Notes: generated by a model not told the origin, from the sequence alone. A stretch of DNA of 64,000 nt from Aphanocapsa lilacina HA4352-LM1 (GCA_019359725.1 JAHHGR010000011.1:17564-81563), one strand, 5' to 3'. Numbered from the stretch's first letter, positions 45,371 to 57,673 are shown. Made by a program: numbers and translations.

Positions 45371-45958
45371 CTAGCGGCTGCGAAATTCTTCGATCGAAAA
45401 CAACGCCTCGAAGGGATAGTTGCGCCCGGCGTAGAGCGCTCCGCCGCCCTGGTGGCGGTCGACAAGGGCCAGGATCTGGACGACTTTCAAGCCTGCCTCC
45501 TCGGCTTTTTCGGCTGCCTGCAAGCCGCTCGCGCCGGTGGTCACTACATCGTCCACGATCACGACCGGTGTGCCCGCCGCAAGGCTCGGCCCTTCAATCC
45601 ACTGCTGGGAGCCGTGTTTTTTGACTTCCTTGCGGACGATAAAGGCTCCCACACCGCCTGCGGGATGGCGCAGGGCCGAGACCACGGCCACCGCCGTCAC
45701 GATCGGATCGGCCCCGAGGGTCAGCCCGCCGATCGCCGCCGTGCCTTCGGGCAGCCTTTCGTAGAGCAGCGAGCCTGCGAGCAGGGCACCTAGCGGATGG
45801 AGCGTCGCTTTTTTGCTGTCGATGTAGTAACCGCTGCTCTGGCCGGAGGAGAGCTTGAAGTCGCCCTCGCGGTAGCAGAGCGTGCGCATCAACTCCAACA
45901 GCTCGCTGCGCTGCCTGGCAAAATCCCAGTCGAGGGGCGAGGGCATCGGCGTGCACAT
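45371..45958 (-). CDS. pyrE: orotate phosphoribosyltransferase
   Basis: A 195-residue enzyme that makes orotidine 5'-phosphate from orotate and PRPP in pyrimidine synthesis. Family blocks: FKLSSGQSSGYYIDSKKATL, GLTLGADPIV, FIVRKEVKKHG and the PRPP-binding VVIVDDVVTTGASGLQAAEK. Start at 45958 or 45946; the longer upstream frame is not conserved. It is divergent from rpoC1. Confidence 0.95.
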   Translation of the reverse strand: MCTPMPSPLDWDFARQRSELLELMRTLCYREGDFKLSSGQSSGYYIDSKKATLHPLGALLAGSLLYERLPEGTAAIGGLTLGADPIVTAVAVVSALRHPAGGVGAFIVRKEVKKHGSQQWIEGPSLAAGTPVVIVDDVVTTGASGLQAAEKAEEAGLKVVQILALVDRHQGGGALYAGRNYPFEALFSIEEFRSR

Positions 45959-45990
45959 CACGAAACAAAGCGCATCTAGCGTAACAGCTG

Positions 45991-46020
45991 TTGACACTCA
46001 GCCGTTGCGCGACTTACATT
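45991..46020 (+). promoter_or_regulatory. candidate sigma70 promoter for rpoC1-rpoC2
   Basis: Consensus -35 TTGACA at 45991-45996, an 18-bp spacer and TACATT (46015-46020) as -10. It would give an RNA leader of about 240 nt before the rpoC1 start at 46270. Its presence supports independent transcription of rpoC1C2, without rpoB. Confidence 0.5.
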
Positions 46021-46052
46021 AGATATCCAGCTTTCCTAATAGAAGGGAACGT

Positions 46053-46181
46053 ATGCCCTGTTTGCTCGGCCATCCTTCGCCTTTTTCTTACTCTACCTGC
46101 CGTGAGTCTCAGAGTAAATCAGTCGGGAGTAAGCTTCGTAGGCGCCGGCGGTGGGGTTCGGTGATTGGCATTCGTGCATAA
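46053..46181 (+). CDS. possible 42-residue leader peptide upstream of rpoC1
   Basis: An open frame (MPCLLGHPSPFSYSTCRESQ and a basic end with five Arg in a row) starts 5 bases after AGAAGGGA, a good ribosome binding site, and lies inside the expected leader of rpoC1. It ends 88 bp before rpoC1. There is no family evidence, so it could be chance; the strong ribosome binding site is the only support. Confidence 0.22.
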   Translation: MPCLLGHPSPFSYSTCRESQSKSVGSKLRRRRRWGSVIGIRA

Positions 46182-46269
46182 GGTTTAATCCAAAGCCGGT
46201 GTGGGGTGCCTCTAGCTTTCGGCTGGGCTCCTTGCCTCCGGCAGCGCATTGATTCGGGAGTAGAAGCTC

Positions 46270-48096
<1,827 letters not shown>

Positions 48097-48110
48097 CGAA
48101 GGGAAAAGCC

Positions 48111-51100
48111 ATGACGCAAGAACCGCAACCCAAGTTCATCAACCGCAAAATCGACAAGAAGGGTCTGGGCAAGCTCATCTCCTGGGCTTTTTCCCATTAC
48201 GGCACGGCGCGCACGGCGCTTCTGGCGGACAACCTCAAAAACCTCGGCTTCCGCTTCGCCACGCGCGGGGCGGTGTCGATCTCCGTCGAAGACCTGCAGG
48301 TACCCGACAGCAAAGTCAATATTCTCGAAACCGCCGAGCGCGAGATCCAGCGCGCCGAGGAACGCTTTACCCGCGGGGAGATCACCGAGGTGGAGCGCTT
48401 TCAAAAAGTGATCGACACCTGGGCGGGGGCCACCCAAGAACTCACCGAGGGGGTCAAAGAAAACTTCCAGGAGCGCAACCCCCTCAACTCGGTGGGCATG
48501 ATGGCCTTCTCAGGGGCGCGCGGCAACCTCTCGCAGGTGCGCCAGCTGGTGGGGATGCGCGGTCTGATGGCCAATCCGCAAGGTGAAATCATCGACCTGC
48601 CCATCAAGGCCAACTTCCGCGAGGGCCTGAACGTTACCGAGTACATCATCTCCTCCTACGGCGCGCGCAAGGGTCTGGTCGACACGGCCCTGCGCACCGC
48701 CGACTCGGGCTACCTCACCCGCCGCCTGGTGGACGTCTCCCAGGATGTGATCGTGCGCGAGGAAGACTGCACCACCCAGCGGGGCATTTTCCTGGGCAGC
48801 CTCAGAGATGGCGACAAGATGATCGTCTCGCTGGAGGAACGGCTGGTGGGCCGCGTCGCCGGCCGCGACGTCGTCCATCCGGTCACAGGCGAAGTGCTCG
48901 CCCCGCGCAACACCCAGTTCGACTACGATTCGGCTGCGCGCATCGCCCGCTCGGGGGTCGATGCGGTGATGGTCCGTTCGCCCTTGACCTGTGAAGCCAA
49001 CCGCTCGGTCTGCCGCATGTGCTATGGCTGGTCGCTCGCCCACTCCCACCTGGTTGACATCGGCGAGGCGGTGGGGATCATCGCCGCCCAGTCGATCGGG
49101 GAACCCGGCACCCAGCTGACCATGCGCACCTTCCACACCGGCGGTGTGTTTACAGGTGAGGTGGCCAAGCCGCTCAAGGCGCCCTTCGACGGCAAAATCA
49201 AGTTTTCAAGCGCCCTCAAGGCCCGGCCGATGCGCACCCGCCACGGTGACGACGCCTATCAGGCGGACCAGGCCGGCACAATGTCCCTCGAAGGGGCCGA
49301 CGGCAAAAAAGAGACCGTCACGATCACCCCCGGCTCACTTTTGCTGGTGCGCGACGGCCAGCGCATCGAGGCGGGCACGATGTACGCGGAGCTGGCCCTG
49401 GTCGGCAAGACCGCCCGCAAGAGCACCGAAAAAGCGCAAAAAGAAGTCTTCTCGGATCTGGCCGGGGAGATCAAGTTTGCCGACCTGGTGCCTGAGGTCA
49501 AGACCGACCGCCAGGGCAACGAGACCCAGTATGCAAGCCGGCTGGGCCTTTTGTGGGTGCTCTCCGGCGAAGTCTACAACCTGCCGCCGGGGGCGGAGAC
49601 CGCTCTGGAGCGCGGCGAAAAAGTCGAGCAGGGGGGGGTGATCGCCGAGACGCGGCTGATCACCGAGCACGGCGGTGGTGTGCGCCTCAAAGAACAAGAT
49701 GCCAAGGGCGGGCGCGAGGTCGAGATCATCACCGCCTCGGTGCTGCTCGACAAGGCCGTCGTCCACGAGGAGAAATCCCAGGGCCGCGAGCACTATACCC
49801 TGGAGACCGACAACGGCCAGGTCTTTGCCCTCAAAGTCTCGCCCGGCACCAAGGTCAACAACGGCCAGGTAGTGGCCGAGCGGGTCGACGATCGCTATAT
49901 GACCAAATCCGGCGGCCTCATCAAGTACTCCGAAGGGGTGGAGGTGGCCAAGGCCCGAGGCAAGCAGGGCTATGAGGTGCTCAAAGGCGGTACGCTGCTG
50001 TGGATTCCGGAGGAGACCCACGAGGTCAACAAGGACATCTCGCTGCTTGAAGTCGAAGACGGTCAGTACGTCGAAGCGGGCGTGCAGGTGGTCAAGGACA
50101 TCTACTGCCTCACCTCCGGCGTGGTCTCGATTGCCCAGCGCAACGACATCCTGCGCGAGGTGGTGATCAAGCCCGGCGAACTGCACCTGCTCGATGCGCC
50201 CAGCGACCTCAAAGTTGCCCACGATTCCTTCGCCTATCCGGGCACCGAGGTCATCCCCGGGGTGGTGACCACCGACTTGCGCTACGTCGAGCAGGTGGAG
50301 ACCCCTGAGGGGCTCGCGGTGTTGCTCAGACCGGTCGAAGAGTTCCCGGTACCCGACGAGCCGGACGCCCCCAGCCAGGAGGCTTCACAGCAGGCGGGCA
50401 GCTCGATTCGCCTGCGGGGGGTGCAGCGCATCCCTTACCGCGACGGCGACCGCGTCAAGGCGATCGACGGCATCGAGCTACTTAAGACCCAGTTGGTGCT
50501 GGAGATCACCGATCAGGCAGCTCAGTTGGCCGCTGACATCGAATTTGTCCCCGACGAAAAAGATCCGTCGATGGTGCGGCTGCAACTGGTGATTTTGGAG
50601 ACGCTGCTCATTCGCCGCGACGTGGCGGCGGATTTGCTGCACGGTTCCACTTTGACCCACATCCTGGTCAAAGACGGCGATCGCATCGGGCCGGGGGCAA
50701 TCATCGCCCGCACCGAGATCCTCGCCAAGCAGGCGGGTACCGTGCGCGGCATCTCCCGCGTCGGCCAGACCGTGCGGCGCATTTTGCTGGTCACCCAGAG
50801 CGATCTGGTGAGCGTGCCGGTCGAGGGCACCCCCACGGTCAAACCCGGCGATCTGTTGCGCGCCGGTGACAAACTGGCAAAGGATTTTGCCTCTCCCGAA
50901 TCCGGCCAGGTGGTGCTGGCGGAATCCGGGCGGGTGATCGTGCGCATCGGCCGACCCTACCTGGTCTCCGGCGGTGCAATTTTGCTGGTGGTCGACGGCG
51001 ATCTCATCCAGCGCGGCGACAACCTGGCGCTGTTGGTGTTCGAGCGGGCTAAGACCGGCGACATCATCCAGGGTCTGCCGCGCGTCGAGGAGCTGCTCGA

Positions 51101-51899
51101 AGGCCGTAAACCCAAGGAGATGTGCGTGCTGGTGGAGCGCCCCGGCAAGGTGCAGATCACCCAGATGCCCGACGAATCTTATCAGGTGAGCGTCGTCGAG
51201 GATGACGGCGGGGTGACCAACTATCCGATCGCCGGCCAGAGCCTGGTGGTGGTAGACGGCCAGCAGGTACAGACGGGCGAGTCGATCACCGACGGCCCGG
51301 CCAACCCCCACGACATCCTGCGCATCTTTGCCGCACGCGGCGGGTTGCAAAAGGGCATCGAATCGGTTCAGCGCTACCTGGTCAACGAAGTCCAGCAGGT
51401 CTACCGCTCCCAGGGCGTCGAGATCCACGACAAGCACATCGAGATCATCGTGCGTCAGATGACCTCGAAGGTGCGCGTCGAGGACGGCGGCGACACCACT
51501 TTCCTGCCGGGCGAGCTGGTGGAACTCAGGCAAATCGAGCAGGTCAACGAGGCGATGGCGGTGACCGGCGGCGCCCCCGCCGACTGCACCCCGGTGCTGT
51601 TGGGCATCACCAAGGCGTCGCTCAACACCGACTCGTTCATCTCCGCCGCCTCCTTCCAGGAGACCACCCGCGTGCTCACCGAGGCGGCCATCGAGGGCAA
51701 GTCCGACTGGCTGCGCGGCCTCAAAGAAAACGTGATCATCGGCCGGCTCATCCCGGCCGGCACGGGCTTCAACGCCTACGAGGAAGCCGAAGAAGTGATC
51801 GAAGACGATGAACTCATCGACGACACTCTGGGCTTGCGAACGGTGGGGGTGGCCTTTGCCGGCGACGACGACTTTGTCGAAGAGGACGACGAAGACTAA
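48111..51899 (+). CDS. rpoC2: RNA polymerase beta' C-terminal part
   Basis: A 1262-residue subunit. The bridge helix region and first half of the trigger loop end at [16 protein letters not shown] (330-345); the C-terminal jaw and clamp resume at [14 protein letters not shown] (988-1001). The roughly 640 residues between are the cyanobacterial insertion SI3, made of repeated sandwich-barrel hybrid motifs, visible here as recurrent V-x-x-G-x-x-V blocks. The C-terminus is very acidic ([11 protein letters not shown]). Cotranscribed with rpoC1. Confidence 0.98.
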   Translation: MTQEPQPKFINRKIDKKGLGKLISWAFSHYGTARTALLADNLKNLGFRFATRGAVSISVEDLQVPDSKVNILETAEREIQRAEERFTRGEITEVERFQKVIDTWAGATQELTEGVKENFQERNPLNSVGMMAFSGARGNLSQVRQLVGMRGLMANPQGEIIDLPIKANFREGLNVTEYIISSYGARKGLVDTALRTADSGYLTRRLVDVSQDVIVREEDCTTQRGIFLGSLRDGDKMIVSLEERLVGRVAGRDVVHPVTGEVLAPRNTQFDYDSAARIARSGVDAVMVRSPLTCEANRSVCRMCYGWSLAHSHLVDIGEAVGIIAAQSIGEPGTQLTMRTFHTGGVFTGEVAKPLKAPFDGKIKFSSALKARPMRTRHGDDAYQADQAGTMSLEGADGKKETVTITPGSLLLVRDGQRIEAGTMYAELALVGKTARKSTEKAQKEVFSDLAGEIKFADLVPEVKTDRQGNETQYASRLGLLWVLSGEVYNLPPGAETALERGEKVEQGGVIAETRLITEHGGGVRLKEQDAKGGREVEIITASVLLDKAVVHEEKSQGREHYTLETDNGQVFALKVSPGTKVNNGQVVAERVDDRYMTKSGGLIKYSEGVEVAKARGKQGYEVLKGGTLLWIPEETHEVNKDISLLEVEDGQYVEAGVQVVKDIYCLTSGVVSIAQRNDILREVVIKPGELHLLDAPSDLKVAHDSFAYPGTEVIPGVVTTDLRYVEQVETPEGLAVLLRPVEEFPVPDEPDAPSQEASQQAGSSIRLRGVQRIPYRDGDRVKAIDGIELLKTQLVLEITDQAAQLAADIEFVPDEKDPSMVRLQLVILETLLIRRDVAADLLHGSTLTHILVKDGDRIGPGAIIARTEILAKQAGTVRGISRVGQTVRRILLVTQSDLVSVPVEGTPTVKPGDLLRAGDKLAKDFASPESGQVVLAESGRVIVRIGRPYLVSGGAILLVVDGDLIQRGDNLALLVFERAKTGDIIQGLPRVEELLEGRKPKEMCVLVERPGKVQITQMPDESYQVSVVEDDGGVTNYPIAGQSLVVVDGQQVQTGESITDGPANPHDILRIFAARGGLQKGIESVQRYLVNEVQQVYRSQGVEIHDKHIEIIVRQMTSKVRVEDGGDTTFLPGELVELRQIEQVNEAMAVTGGAPADCTPVLLGITKASLNTDSFISAASFQETTRVLTEAAIEGKSDWLRGLKENVIIGRLIPAGTGFNAYEEAEEVIEDDELIDDTLGLRTVGVAFAGDDDFVEEDDED

Positions 51900-51901
51900 T
51901 A

Positions 51902-51935
51902 CCGGCTTTGCGGGGGGCTTTCAGGCCCCCGCCGG
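51902..51935 (+). terminator. candidate hairpin after rpoC2
   Basis: CCGGC (51902-51906) and GGGGGC pair with GCCCCC and GCCGG (51925-51935) around loop TTTCAG, with an internal bulge on the left side. No T-tract follows, so termination would be weak or factor-assisted. Confidence 0.35.
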
Positions 51936-52004
51936 AATCGCTGCTGTGGCCTTTCCCCCGCATAGGCTTCCTTGCACACCATCCACACGCTCGGTGGGAA
52001 CACC

Positions 52005-53810
52005 ATGACAGCGCTATCACTGCAACAACAACTCGCCGAGAGCATTTACATTGCTCTCGGCACTGCTTTTGAGGCTGGACAACTGGGACAGCTCACCCAG
52101 TTGTCCCCGCGCCCATCGATCGTCGTCGAGAAGCCGAAAGTCTCCGAGCACGGCGACTACGCGACACCGGTGGCGATGAGCCTGGCCAAACCCTGCCGCC
52201 TGGCGCCCCTCACCATCGCCGAGGCGATTGCCTCCCACCTGACAGGCGACAAGATTGCCGTCGAGGTGGCAAAACCGGGCTTTATTAATCTGCGCCTCGG
52301 CCACCGGTTCGTGGCCGCCGAATTGCAGAGAATTCTAGAACTCAAGGGTGACTACGGCCGGACGGTTCCCGAGCAGCCCGAGCGCATCCTGCTCGAATTT
52401 GTCTCGGCCAATCCGACCGGACCGCTGCACCTGGGCCATGGGCGCTGGGCGGCAATCGGCTCCAGCCTGGAGCGGATCTTGCAGTTCGCGGGCTATACAG
52501 TCGACAGCGAATTTTATATCAACGACGCGGGCAACCAGATGCAGCTGTTGGGCCTCTCGCTTAAGCAGCGCTATCTGCAGGCTCTGGGTGAGGCGGTCGA
52601 ATTGCCCGACGGCAGTTACAAGGGTAGCTATCTGAAGGAGCTGGCGGAGCAACTGGCGGCCGCGCAGGGCGATAGCCTGCGCGGCGAACCCGTCGAGTGG
52701 TTCAGCGCTTATGCCGAGGGCCGGCTGTTGGCGCAGCAGAAGATCACCTTGCAGCAATTTCGCACCGATTTTGACCGCTGGTATTCCGAGCGCTCGCTAC
52801 ATCAGGCGGGGGCCATCGAAGCGGCTCTGGCGGATCTGGAGGCGCGGGGGATGCTCTACCGGGCGACCTGCTCGCGCCAGGAGCAAAACGGCGAAATCAC
52901 CGGCCGCTCCAAAAAAGCGCAGGCCCCGCACGCCTTTGACGAAGAAGACGGCGGTGGCGAGGCGCTGTTTTTTAAGGCGGCGGATTTTGGCGACGAGATG
53001 GACCGGGTGGTCAAGCGCGCCGACGGCAATACCACCTACCTCGCCGCCGACATCGCCTACCACTGGGACAAGTACCAGCGCGGCTACGGGCGGCTCATCA
53101 ACATCTGGGGCGCCGATCACCACGGCTACGTGCCGCGGATGAAGGCGGTCGCCCAGGCGCTCGGACACCCGGCCGACTCCCTGGAGATCTTGATCGGCCA
53201 GATGGTGCGGCTCTTTAAGACCAACCCCGAGACCGGCCAAAAAGAAGAAATGCGCATGTCGAAGCGCCGTGGTGAACTGGTGAGCATCGACGATCTAATC
53301 GAAGAGGTGGGGGTCGATGCCGGGCGATGGTTCTTGCTCAGCCAATCGCTCAATACCACGGTCAATTTTGACCTCGACCTGGCCCAGTCCGAAAAATTCG
53401 ACAACCCCGTCTTCTACGTCCAGTACAACCATGCCCGCTGCTGCAGCATCCTGCGCAAGGCTCCCGAGCGGGGGATGCCGATCCCGGAGCGCTTCGAATT
53501 TCTCAGGCCCGACGGCTCCGCGTGGCTTGAAACCCCGCAGGAGCGCGCTCTTGCCCTGCGTCTGCTCGCCGCCCCGGACGAATATCGATTCGCAGCCATC
53601 GATCGAGCACCGCAGCGGCTTACCCAGTTCGCCTACGATCTAGCCAGCGACGTGAGCCAGTTCTACGAGCACTGCCCGATCTTGCCACCTCTGGCGGAGG
53701 ACCTGCAGCCCGCTTTGCGTTACGCTCGGCTTGGCCTCGTTGTCGCCACGCGGCAGGTGCTGGCCACTACCCTCACCCTGCTCGGCATCGAGCCGCGCGA
53801 ATCGATGTAG
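52005..53810 (+). CDS. argS: arginyl-tRNA synthetase
   Basis: A 601-residue class I synthetase. N-terminal Arg-tRNA-specific domain (KVSEHGDYATPVAMSLAK), HIGH motif as HLGHGRWAAIG, FYINDAGNQMQLLG, the KMSK-type motif MRMSKRRGE, and the DALR anticodon-binding domain with VQYNHARCCSILRK and the C-terminal VLATTLTLLGI. The ATG at 52005 is preferred over one 33 bases upstream. It lies 3 bp upstream of the ZIP gene. Confidence 0.97.
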   Translation: MTALSLQQQLAESIYIALGTAFEAGQLGQLTQLSPRPSIVVEKPKVSEHGDYATPVAMSLAKPCRLAPLTIAEAIASHLTGDKIAVEVAKPGFINLRLGHRFVAAELQRILELKGDYGRTVPEQPERILLEFVSANPTGPLHLGHGRWAAIGSSLERILQFAGYTVDSEFYINDAGNQMQLLGLSLKQRYLQALGEAVELPDGSYKGSYLKELAEQLAAAQGDSLRGEPVEWFSAYAEGRLLAQQKITLQQFRTDFDRWYSERSLHQAGAIEAALADLEARGMLYRATCSRQEQNGEITGRSKKAQAPHAFDEEDGGGEALFFKAADFGDEMDRVVKRADGNTTYLAADIAYHWDKYQRGYGRLINIWGADHHGYVPRMKAVAQALGHPADSLEILIGQMVRLFKTNPETGQKEEMRMSKRRGELVSIDDLIEEVGVDAGRWFLLSQSLNTTVNFDLDLAQSEKFDNPVFYVQYNHARCCSILRKAPERGMPIPERFEFLRPDGSAWLETPQERALALRLLAAPDEYRFAAIDRAPQRLTQFAYDLASDVSQFYEHCPILPPLAEDLQPALRYARLGLVVATRQVLATTLTLLGIEPRESM

Positions 53811-53813
53811 GCC

Positions 53814-54596
53814 ATGCACCCAGTCTTTCTTGGAACCTTCGCCAGTCTGATTGCCGGCCTTGCCACGGCTGTGGGGGCCTTGCCGGTGCTTTTTGCCCGC
53901 AAGCTCTCCCAGAAGACCCAATCGATTTTGCTCGGTTTCGGCGGCGGGGTCATGCTCGCCGCCTCCGCTTTTTCGCTGATCGTGCCGGGGACGGACATCG
54001 CTGTCGAGCAGGGTTACTCCCGGCCCGCCGCGGCTCTCATCATGGCCGTGGGCATTCTGCTGGGCGGCCTATTTTTGTGGCTGGCCAACCGCTACTTTCC
54101 CCACGAGCACTTCATCAAAGGCCCGGAGGGTGCCAACCCCAGCCCTGAGCGTCTCAAACGCATCTGGTTATTTGTGGGGGCTATCGCCCTGCACAACTTT
54201 CCGGAGGGGATGGCCGTCGGCGTCAGCTTCGGGGGCGGCAGCATCGCCGAAGGTTTGCCGGTGGCGGTGGGCATCGGTTTGCAGAACATGCCCGAGGGGC
54301 TGGTGGTGGCCGTCGCCCTGCTGGGGCAGGGCTATTCGGTGGGCTACGCGCTGTGGGTGTCGTTGCTCTCGGGGCTGGTCGAACCGATCGGCGGTCTGTT
54401 GGGGGCGAGCGTGGTGAGTGTCTCCCAGGCGATCTTGCCCTGGGGGATGGCCTTCGCCGCCGGGGCGATGCTCTTTGTGATCAGCGACGAAATTATCCCG
54501 GAGTCGCACCGCCAGGGCTTCGACCTCGAAGGGACGGTTGGGGTGATGGTGGGATTCGTAGTCATGATGTTTCTCGATATCGCTCTGGGCGGTTAA
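53814..54596 (+). CDS. ZIP-family divalent metal transporter
   Basis: A 260-residue membrane protein with about eight membrane segments. The metal-binding motif HNFPEGMAVG starts at H127 and the second motif is LQNMPEGLVVAVAL, where the usual His is Gln or Asn; a loop with HEHF precedes them. Such proteins import zinc, iron or manganese. Starting 3 bp after argS, the gene may be cotranscribed. Metal specificity is unknown. Confidence 0.9.
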   Translation: MHPVFLGTFASLIAGLATAVGALPVLFARKLSQKTQSILLGFGGGVMLAASAFSLIVPGTDIAVEQGYSRPAAALIMAVGILLGGLFLWLANRYFPHEHFIKGPEGANPSPERLKRIWLFVGAIALHNFPEGMAVGVSFGGGSIAEGLPVAVGIGLQNMPEGLVVAVALLGQGYSVGYALWVSLLSGLVEPIGGLLGASVVSVSQAILPWGMAFAAGAMLFVISDEIIPESHRQGFDLEGTVGVMVGFVVMMFLDIALGG

Positions 54597-54717
54597 AACT
54601 TGACACGGGTAAGTTGCTTTGTAGCGTGTTGACAATCTATAGAAGGGCCTGTCACACTATCTGTGTGGGGAGCTTTAAGCCTTTGAATGCTACATGATTT
54701 ACTCTCGGGAGCAAAGC

Positions 54718-55488
54718 ATGGAATCCTCCTCTTCGAATTCTGTAATTACTGTTATCCCAGCCGCAATTGCATCTTTTACTGCGGTTGGAATCTGGTGGCT
54801 CAACGTTCGCCAAAAACGTCCTGGTCCTTTAGCTGAAAATCCTTCAATAAAAATCGTATATAGCAGACGCGAGACAATCAAAGATTTTGCTCATTGCCCT
54901 GATCTGCAACAGTCGAAAACGATCAGTGTTGTCACCGGGTTTTTTCTGCTTATTCTCAGCGTCGTCTTTGCAGTGATTTATGGATTTGCTAGCGGGGACA
55001 GTCTGATTTTTGCATATACTATGTTATTTTTTAGTATGTTACTTTTGCTATATGGTGGCACCAATTTACTATTCGGGCTTAACCTAAATAATACGGACGA
55101 AGCGAAGGCCTCACTTCTTATTGAAGGCTCAAGCGCTGATGTCGCAAAGCAGTGCCAGCGAGTTTTGACCGCAATGGAAGGGAGAGATATTGGCAGCAGC
55201 AATGCATTTCTAAGGTTTCGGCTAAATGTAAACAGTTTTTCTCCTGGACAAGTTTTTGAAGCTACAGTTACCTCGAGAGGTAAAAACTGCTTACTAGAGG
55301 TGCGAAGTGTATACTATGCGAGCTTTCAAGGTAAAGCTGAAAATTGGGGCCGACTCGATTCGGAAAATATCTCTACCTTTGTGTACCTACTTGGGGCTTC
55401 GATAGGCGAGAAATTTTCAGATGAAACCGAAAGTAAGACGTTGATTTCTGAGGGTTTTGAAGCCAGCAATTCACTTCCCACAGATTGA
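54718..55488 (+). CDS. membrane protein of unknown function, AT-rich
   Basis: A 256-residue protein. CGGGAG 7 bases before the ATG at 54718 selects this start. Three membrane segments: about 8-28, 67-90 (TISVVTGFFLLILSVVFAVI) and 97-120, then a soluble C-terminal domain of about 130 residues (ADVAKQCQRVLTAMEGRDI, VFEATVTSRGKNCLLEVRSV). No family recognised. Its composition is clearly more AT-rich than the flanking genes, with AT-ending codons, suggesting horizontal transfer. Confidence 0.6.
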   Translation: MESSSSNSVITVIPAAIASFTAVGIWWLNVRQKRPGPLAENPSIKIVYSRRETIKDFAHCPDLQQSKTISVVTGFFLLILSVVFAVIYGFASGDSLIFAYTMLFFSMLLLLYGGTNLLFGLNLNNTDEAKASLLIEGSSADVAKQCQRVLTAMEGRDIGSSNAFLRFRLNVNSFSPGQVFEATVTSRGKNCLLEVRSVYYASFQGKAENWGRLDSENISTFVYLLGASIGEKFSDETESKTLISEGFEASNSLPTD

Positions 55489-55513
55489 ATGTCAAACTTA
55501 AATCCTCTGGCTT

Positions 55514-56227
55514 CTACCAGCTAAATCTTACATTAGTTCTTGTTGGTTGCGAGGCGCTGCTTAAAACTGTAGCTGCGCTTCCCACAGCCACCACCTGCCC
55601 CAGATCGAGGCGCACAACGGTATCTGCAAGTTGAAGCGCTTCGGAGCGGGTGTGGGTGACCATCACAATCGGCAGATCGAGCTGGATTTGCAGACGCTTC
55701 AATTCGTCGCGCAGCTCCTCGCGCAGTTCGGTGTCGAGGGCGCTGAAGGGTTCATCCAACAGCAACAGGCGCGGGTGGGGCGCGAGGGCGCGGGCCAGGG
55801 CCACGCGCTGCTGCTGGCCGCCGGACAGTTCCGCCGGATAGCGGTGGGCCAGCTTTTCGAGGTGCAACAGCCCAAGCAATTCCCGAAGACGGTCGCGCTG
55901 AACATCTGGGCTCTCGCGGTCGATTGCAAAGCAAATGTTGCGTTGGACATTCAGGTGTGGAAACAGGGCGTAGTTCTGAAAGACGAACCCGAGGCGGCGG
56001 TGCTGGGGTGCAATGTGGACGCCGCGCGCACTATCGAAAAATACTTCCTCCCCCAGGGCAATCCGGCCGCTGTCGGGCCGCAGCAGCCCGGCTATGGCCA
56101 GGAGCGTGCTCGACTTGCCGCAGCCGCTCGGCCCGAACAAAATGGTCAAGCCGCACTCGACGGCAAGATCCACCGACAGCTGGAATTCGCCCAGACGCTT
56201 TTGGATCGACACGGCGAGCTTTACCAT
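55514..56227 (-). CDS. modC: molybdate ABC transporter ATPase without the C-terminal Mop domain
   Basis: A 237-residue ATPase. Walker A GPSGCGKSS (32-40), Q-loop in VFQNYALFPHL, signature LSGGQQQ (134-140), Walker B LLLLDEP (154-160) and H-loop VTHTRSEA are complete. Usual ModC proteins are about 350 residues because of a C-terminal TOBE/Mop molybdate-binding domain; this one stops right after the nucleotide-binding domain. A separate Mop gene lies upstream at 57674. It overlaps modB by 7 bp. Confidence 0.92.
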   Translation of the reverse strand: MVKLAVSIQKRLGEFQLSVDLAVECGLTILFGPSGCGKSSTLLAIAGLLRPDSGRIALGEEVFFDSARGVHIAPQHRRLGFVFQNYALFPHLNVQRNICFAIDRESPDVQRDRLRELLGLLHLEKLAHRYPAELSGGQQQRVALARALAPHPRLLLLDEPFSALDTELREELRDELKRLQIQLDLPIVMVTHTRSEALQLADTVVRLDLGQVVAVGSAATVLSSASQPTRTNVRFSW

Positions 56228-56886
56228 GGGCGCCCCTGGGCGAGGCGGTTGGTGGCCACCAGCACCGCGAGGGAGGTGACGGTCAAGATCGCCACCAGCG
56301 CCAGGGCGGTAGTGTCTTCGCCCGTCTGGGTGGTCTGGTAGATGGCCAGGGGCATGGTCTGGGTTTTGCCGGGGATGTTGCCCGCCACCATCAGTGTGGC
56401 GCCAAATTCGCCGAGGGCGCGGGCGAAACTGAGCACCAGCCCGGCTGCGATCCCCTTCCAGGCGAGCGGCAGGGTGACTTGAAAAAAGGTGCGCCAGCGG
56501 CCCTTGCCGAGGGTATAGGCGGCCCGCTCGTAGGCGGGATCGACGCTCTCGATGGCGGCGCGCGCCGTTTTGACCATCAGGGGCATCGCCATTACCGTGG
56601 CTGCGATCACCGCCGCCTGGAACGTAAACAGAATTTCCCAACCCGTCCAGGCAAACAGAACCTGTCCGAACCAGCCGCGCTTGCCCAACAGACCCAACAG
56701 GTAGAAGCCGACGACGGTGGGCGGCAGCACCAGCGGCAGAGTGAATAGCGCGTCGAGAAAATCTTTGCCCCAGAAGCGGGATTTGGCCAGAAAGTAACCG
56801 GCGGCGGTGCCGAGCACCCCGACAACGAGGGTAGCGAGGGTGGCGACGGCGAGGGAGAGCCGCAGCGAGAACCAGGGGTCCGTCAT
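56221..56886 (-). CDS. modB: molybdate ABC transporter permease
   Basis: A 221-residue permease with five to six membrane segments: MTDPWFSLRLSLAVATLATL, LVLPPTVVGFYLLGLLG, the EAA-like docking loop YERAAYTLGKGRWRTFFQVT with LPLAWKG, and the family-specific ARALGEFGATLMVAGNIPG. It forms the channel with ModC and receives molybdate from ModA. Between modA (19-bp gap) and modC (7-bp overlap). Confidence 0.95.
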   Translation of the reverse strand: MTDPWFSLRLSLAVATLATLVVGVLGTAAGYFLAKSRFWGKDFLDALFTLPLVLPPTVVGFYLLGLLGKRGWFGQVLFAWTGWEILFTFQAAVIAATVMAMPLMVKTARAAIESVDPAYERAAYTLGKGRWRTFFQVTLPLAWKGIAAGLVLSFARALGEFGATLMVAGNIPGKTQTMPLAIYQTTQTGEDTTALALVAILTVTSLAVLVATNRLAQGRPW

Positions 56887-56905
56887 TTTTTAGCCACCGG
56901 CGATT

Positions 56906-57673
56906 CTACTGGTTTGCGCCCAAAAAGCCCTTGCTCTGCAATATCTCCTGCCCCTGCGCGCTGAGTACAAAAGTCACAAATGCCCGGGCGAGGTCCGGCT
57001 GTTTGCTGTCTTTGACCACCGCAATCGGATAGACGACCGGCTCGCTGTAGTTCGCGGGCACTGGAAAACCGACGCTCACTTTCTGGCTGGTGCGCGCGTC
57101 GGTGGCATAGACGATCCCCGCATCGACGTTGCCGTCCTCGACGTAGGCGAGGGCCTGGCGGACATTCTCCGAGAAGACAATCTTCTGAGACGCGAGTAAA
57201 GTATTGTAAATTCCTGCCCTGGTGAGCGCCTCGGAGGCGTACTGTCCCGCCGGCACCGTCCTGGGGTTGCCGATGGTGAGACGGCCGACTTTGGACAGTT
57301 GCTCGAAAGAAGTCACCTTCGCCTCTCCCTTCGGCACCACCACGACCAACCGGTTGCGGGCGAAAGGCTGATTGGTGCCCGCCAGGAGCAACCCTTTTTT
57401 ATCGAGATCGTTCATTTGCTTGAGGGCGGCGGAGGCGAACACATCCACCGGCGCACCGCGCTCGATCTGCTGGGATAACTCGCCGGAGGCGGCGAAGTTG
57501 AAATTGATTTTGTCGCCCGGACGGCCTTTTTCAAACTGGGCGGCGATCTCGCCGAAAGCTTCTTTGAGGCTGATGGCCGCCGAGACCGTGAGTTCCGCCG
57601 CCTGGGCCACAGAACCCAGGCCCCAGCACGCTACCGCGAGAAAGACGGTCCACATCTGATATCTGAAGCGCAT
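56906..57673 (-). CDS. modA: molybdate-binding periplasmic protein
   Basis: A 255-residue protein with signal peptide (1-25, ending SVAQAAEL). The oxyanion-binding start LTVSAAISLKEAFGEIAAQF and FNFAASGELSQQIERGAPVDVF, plus IGNPRTVPAGQYA and DAGIVYATDA, are characteristic of ModA. It could also bind tungstate. Its start codon touches the stop of the Mop gene, so translation is probably coupled. Confidence 0.95.
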   Translation of the reverse strand: MRFRYQMWTVFLAVACWGLGSVAQAAELTVSAAISLKEAFGEIAAQFEKGRPGDKINFNFAASGELSQQIERGAPVDVFASAALKQMNDLDKKGLLLAGTNQPFARNRLVVVVPKGEAKVTSFEQLSKVGRLTIGNPRTVPAGQYASEALTRAGIYNTLLASQKIVFSENVRQALAYVEDGNVDAGIVYATDARTSQKVSVGFPVPANYSEPVVYPIAVVKDSKQPDLARAFVTFVLSAQGQEILQSKGFLGANQ

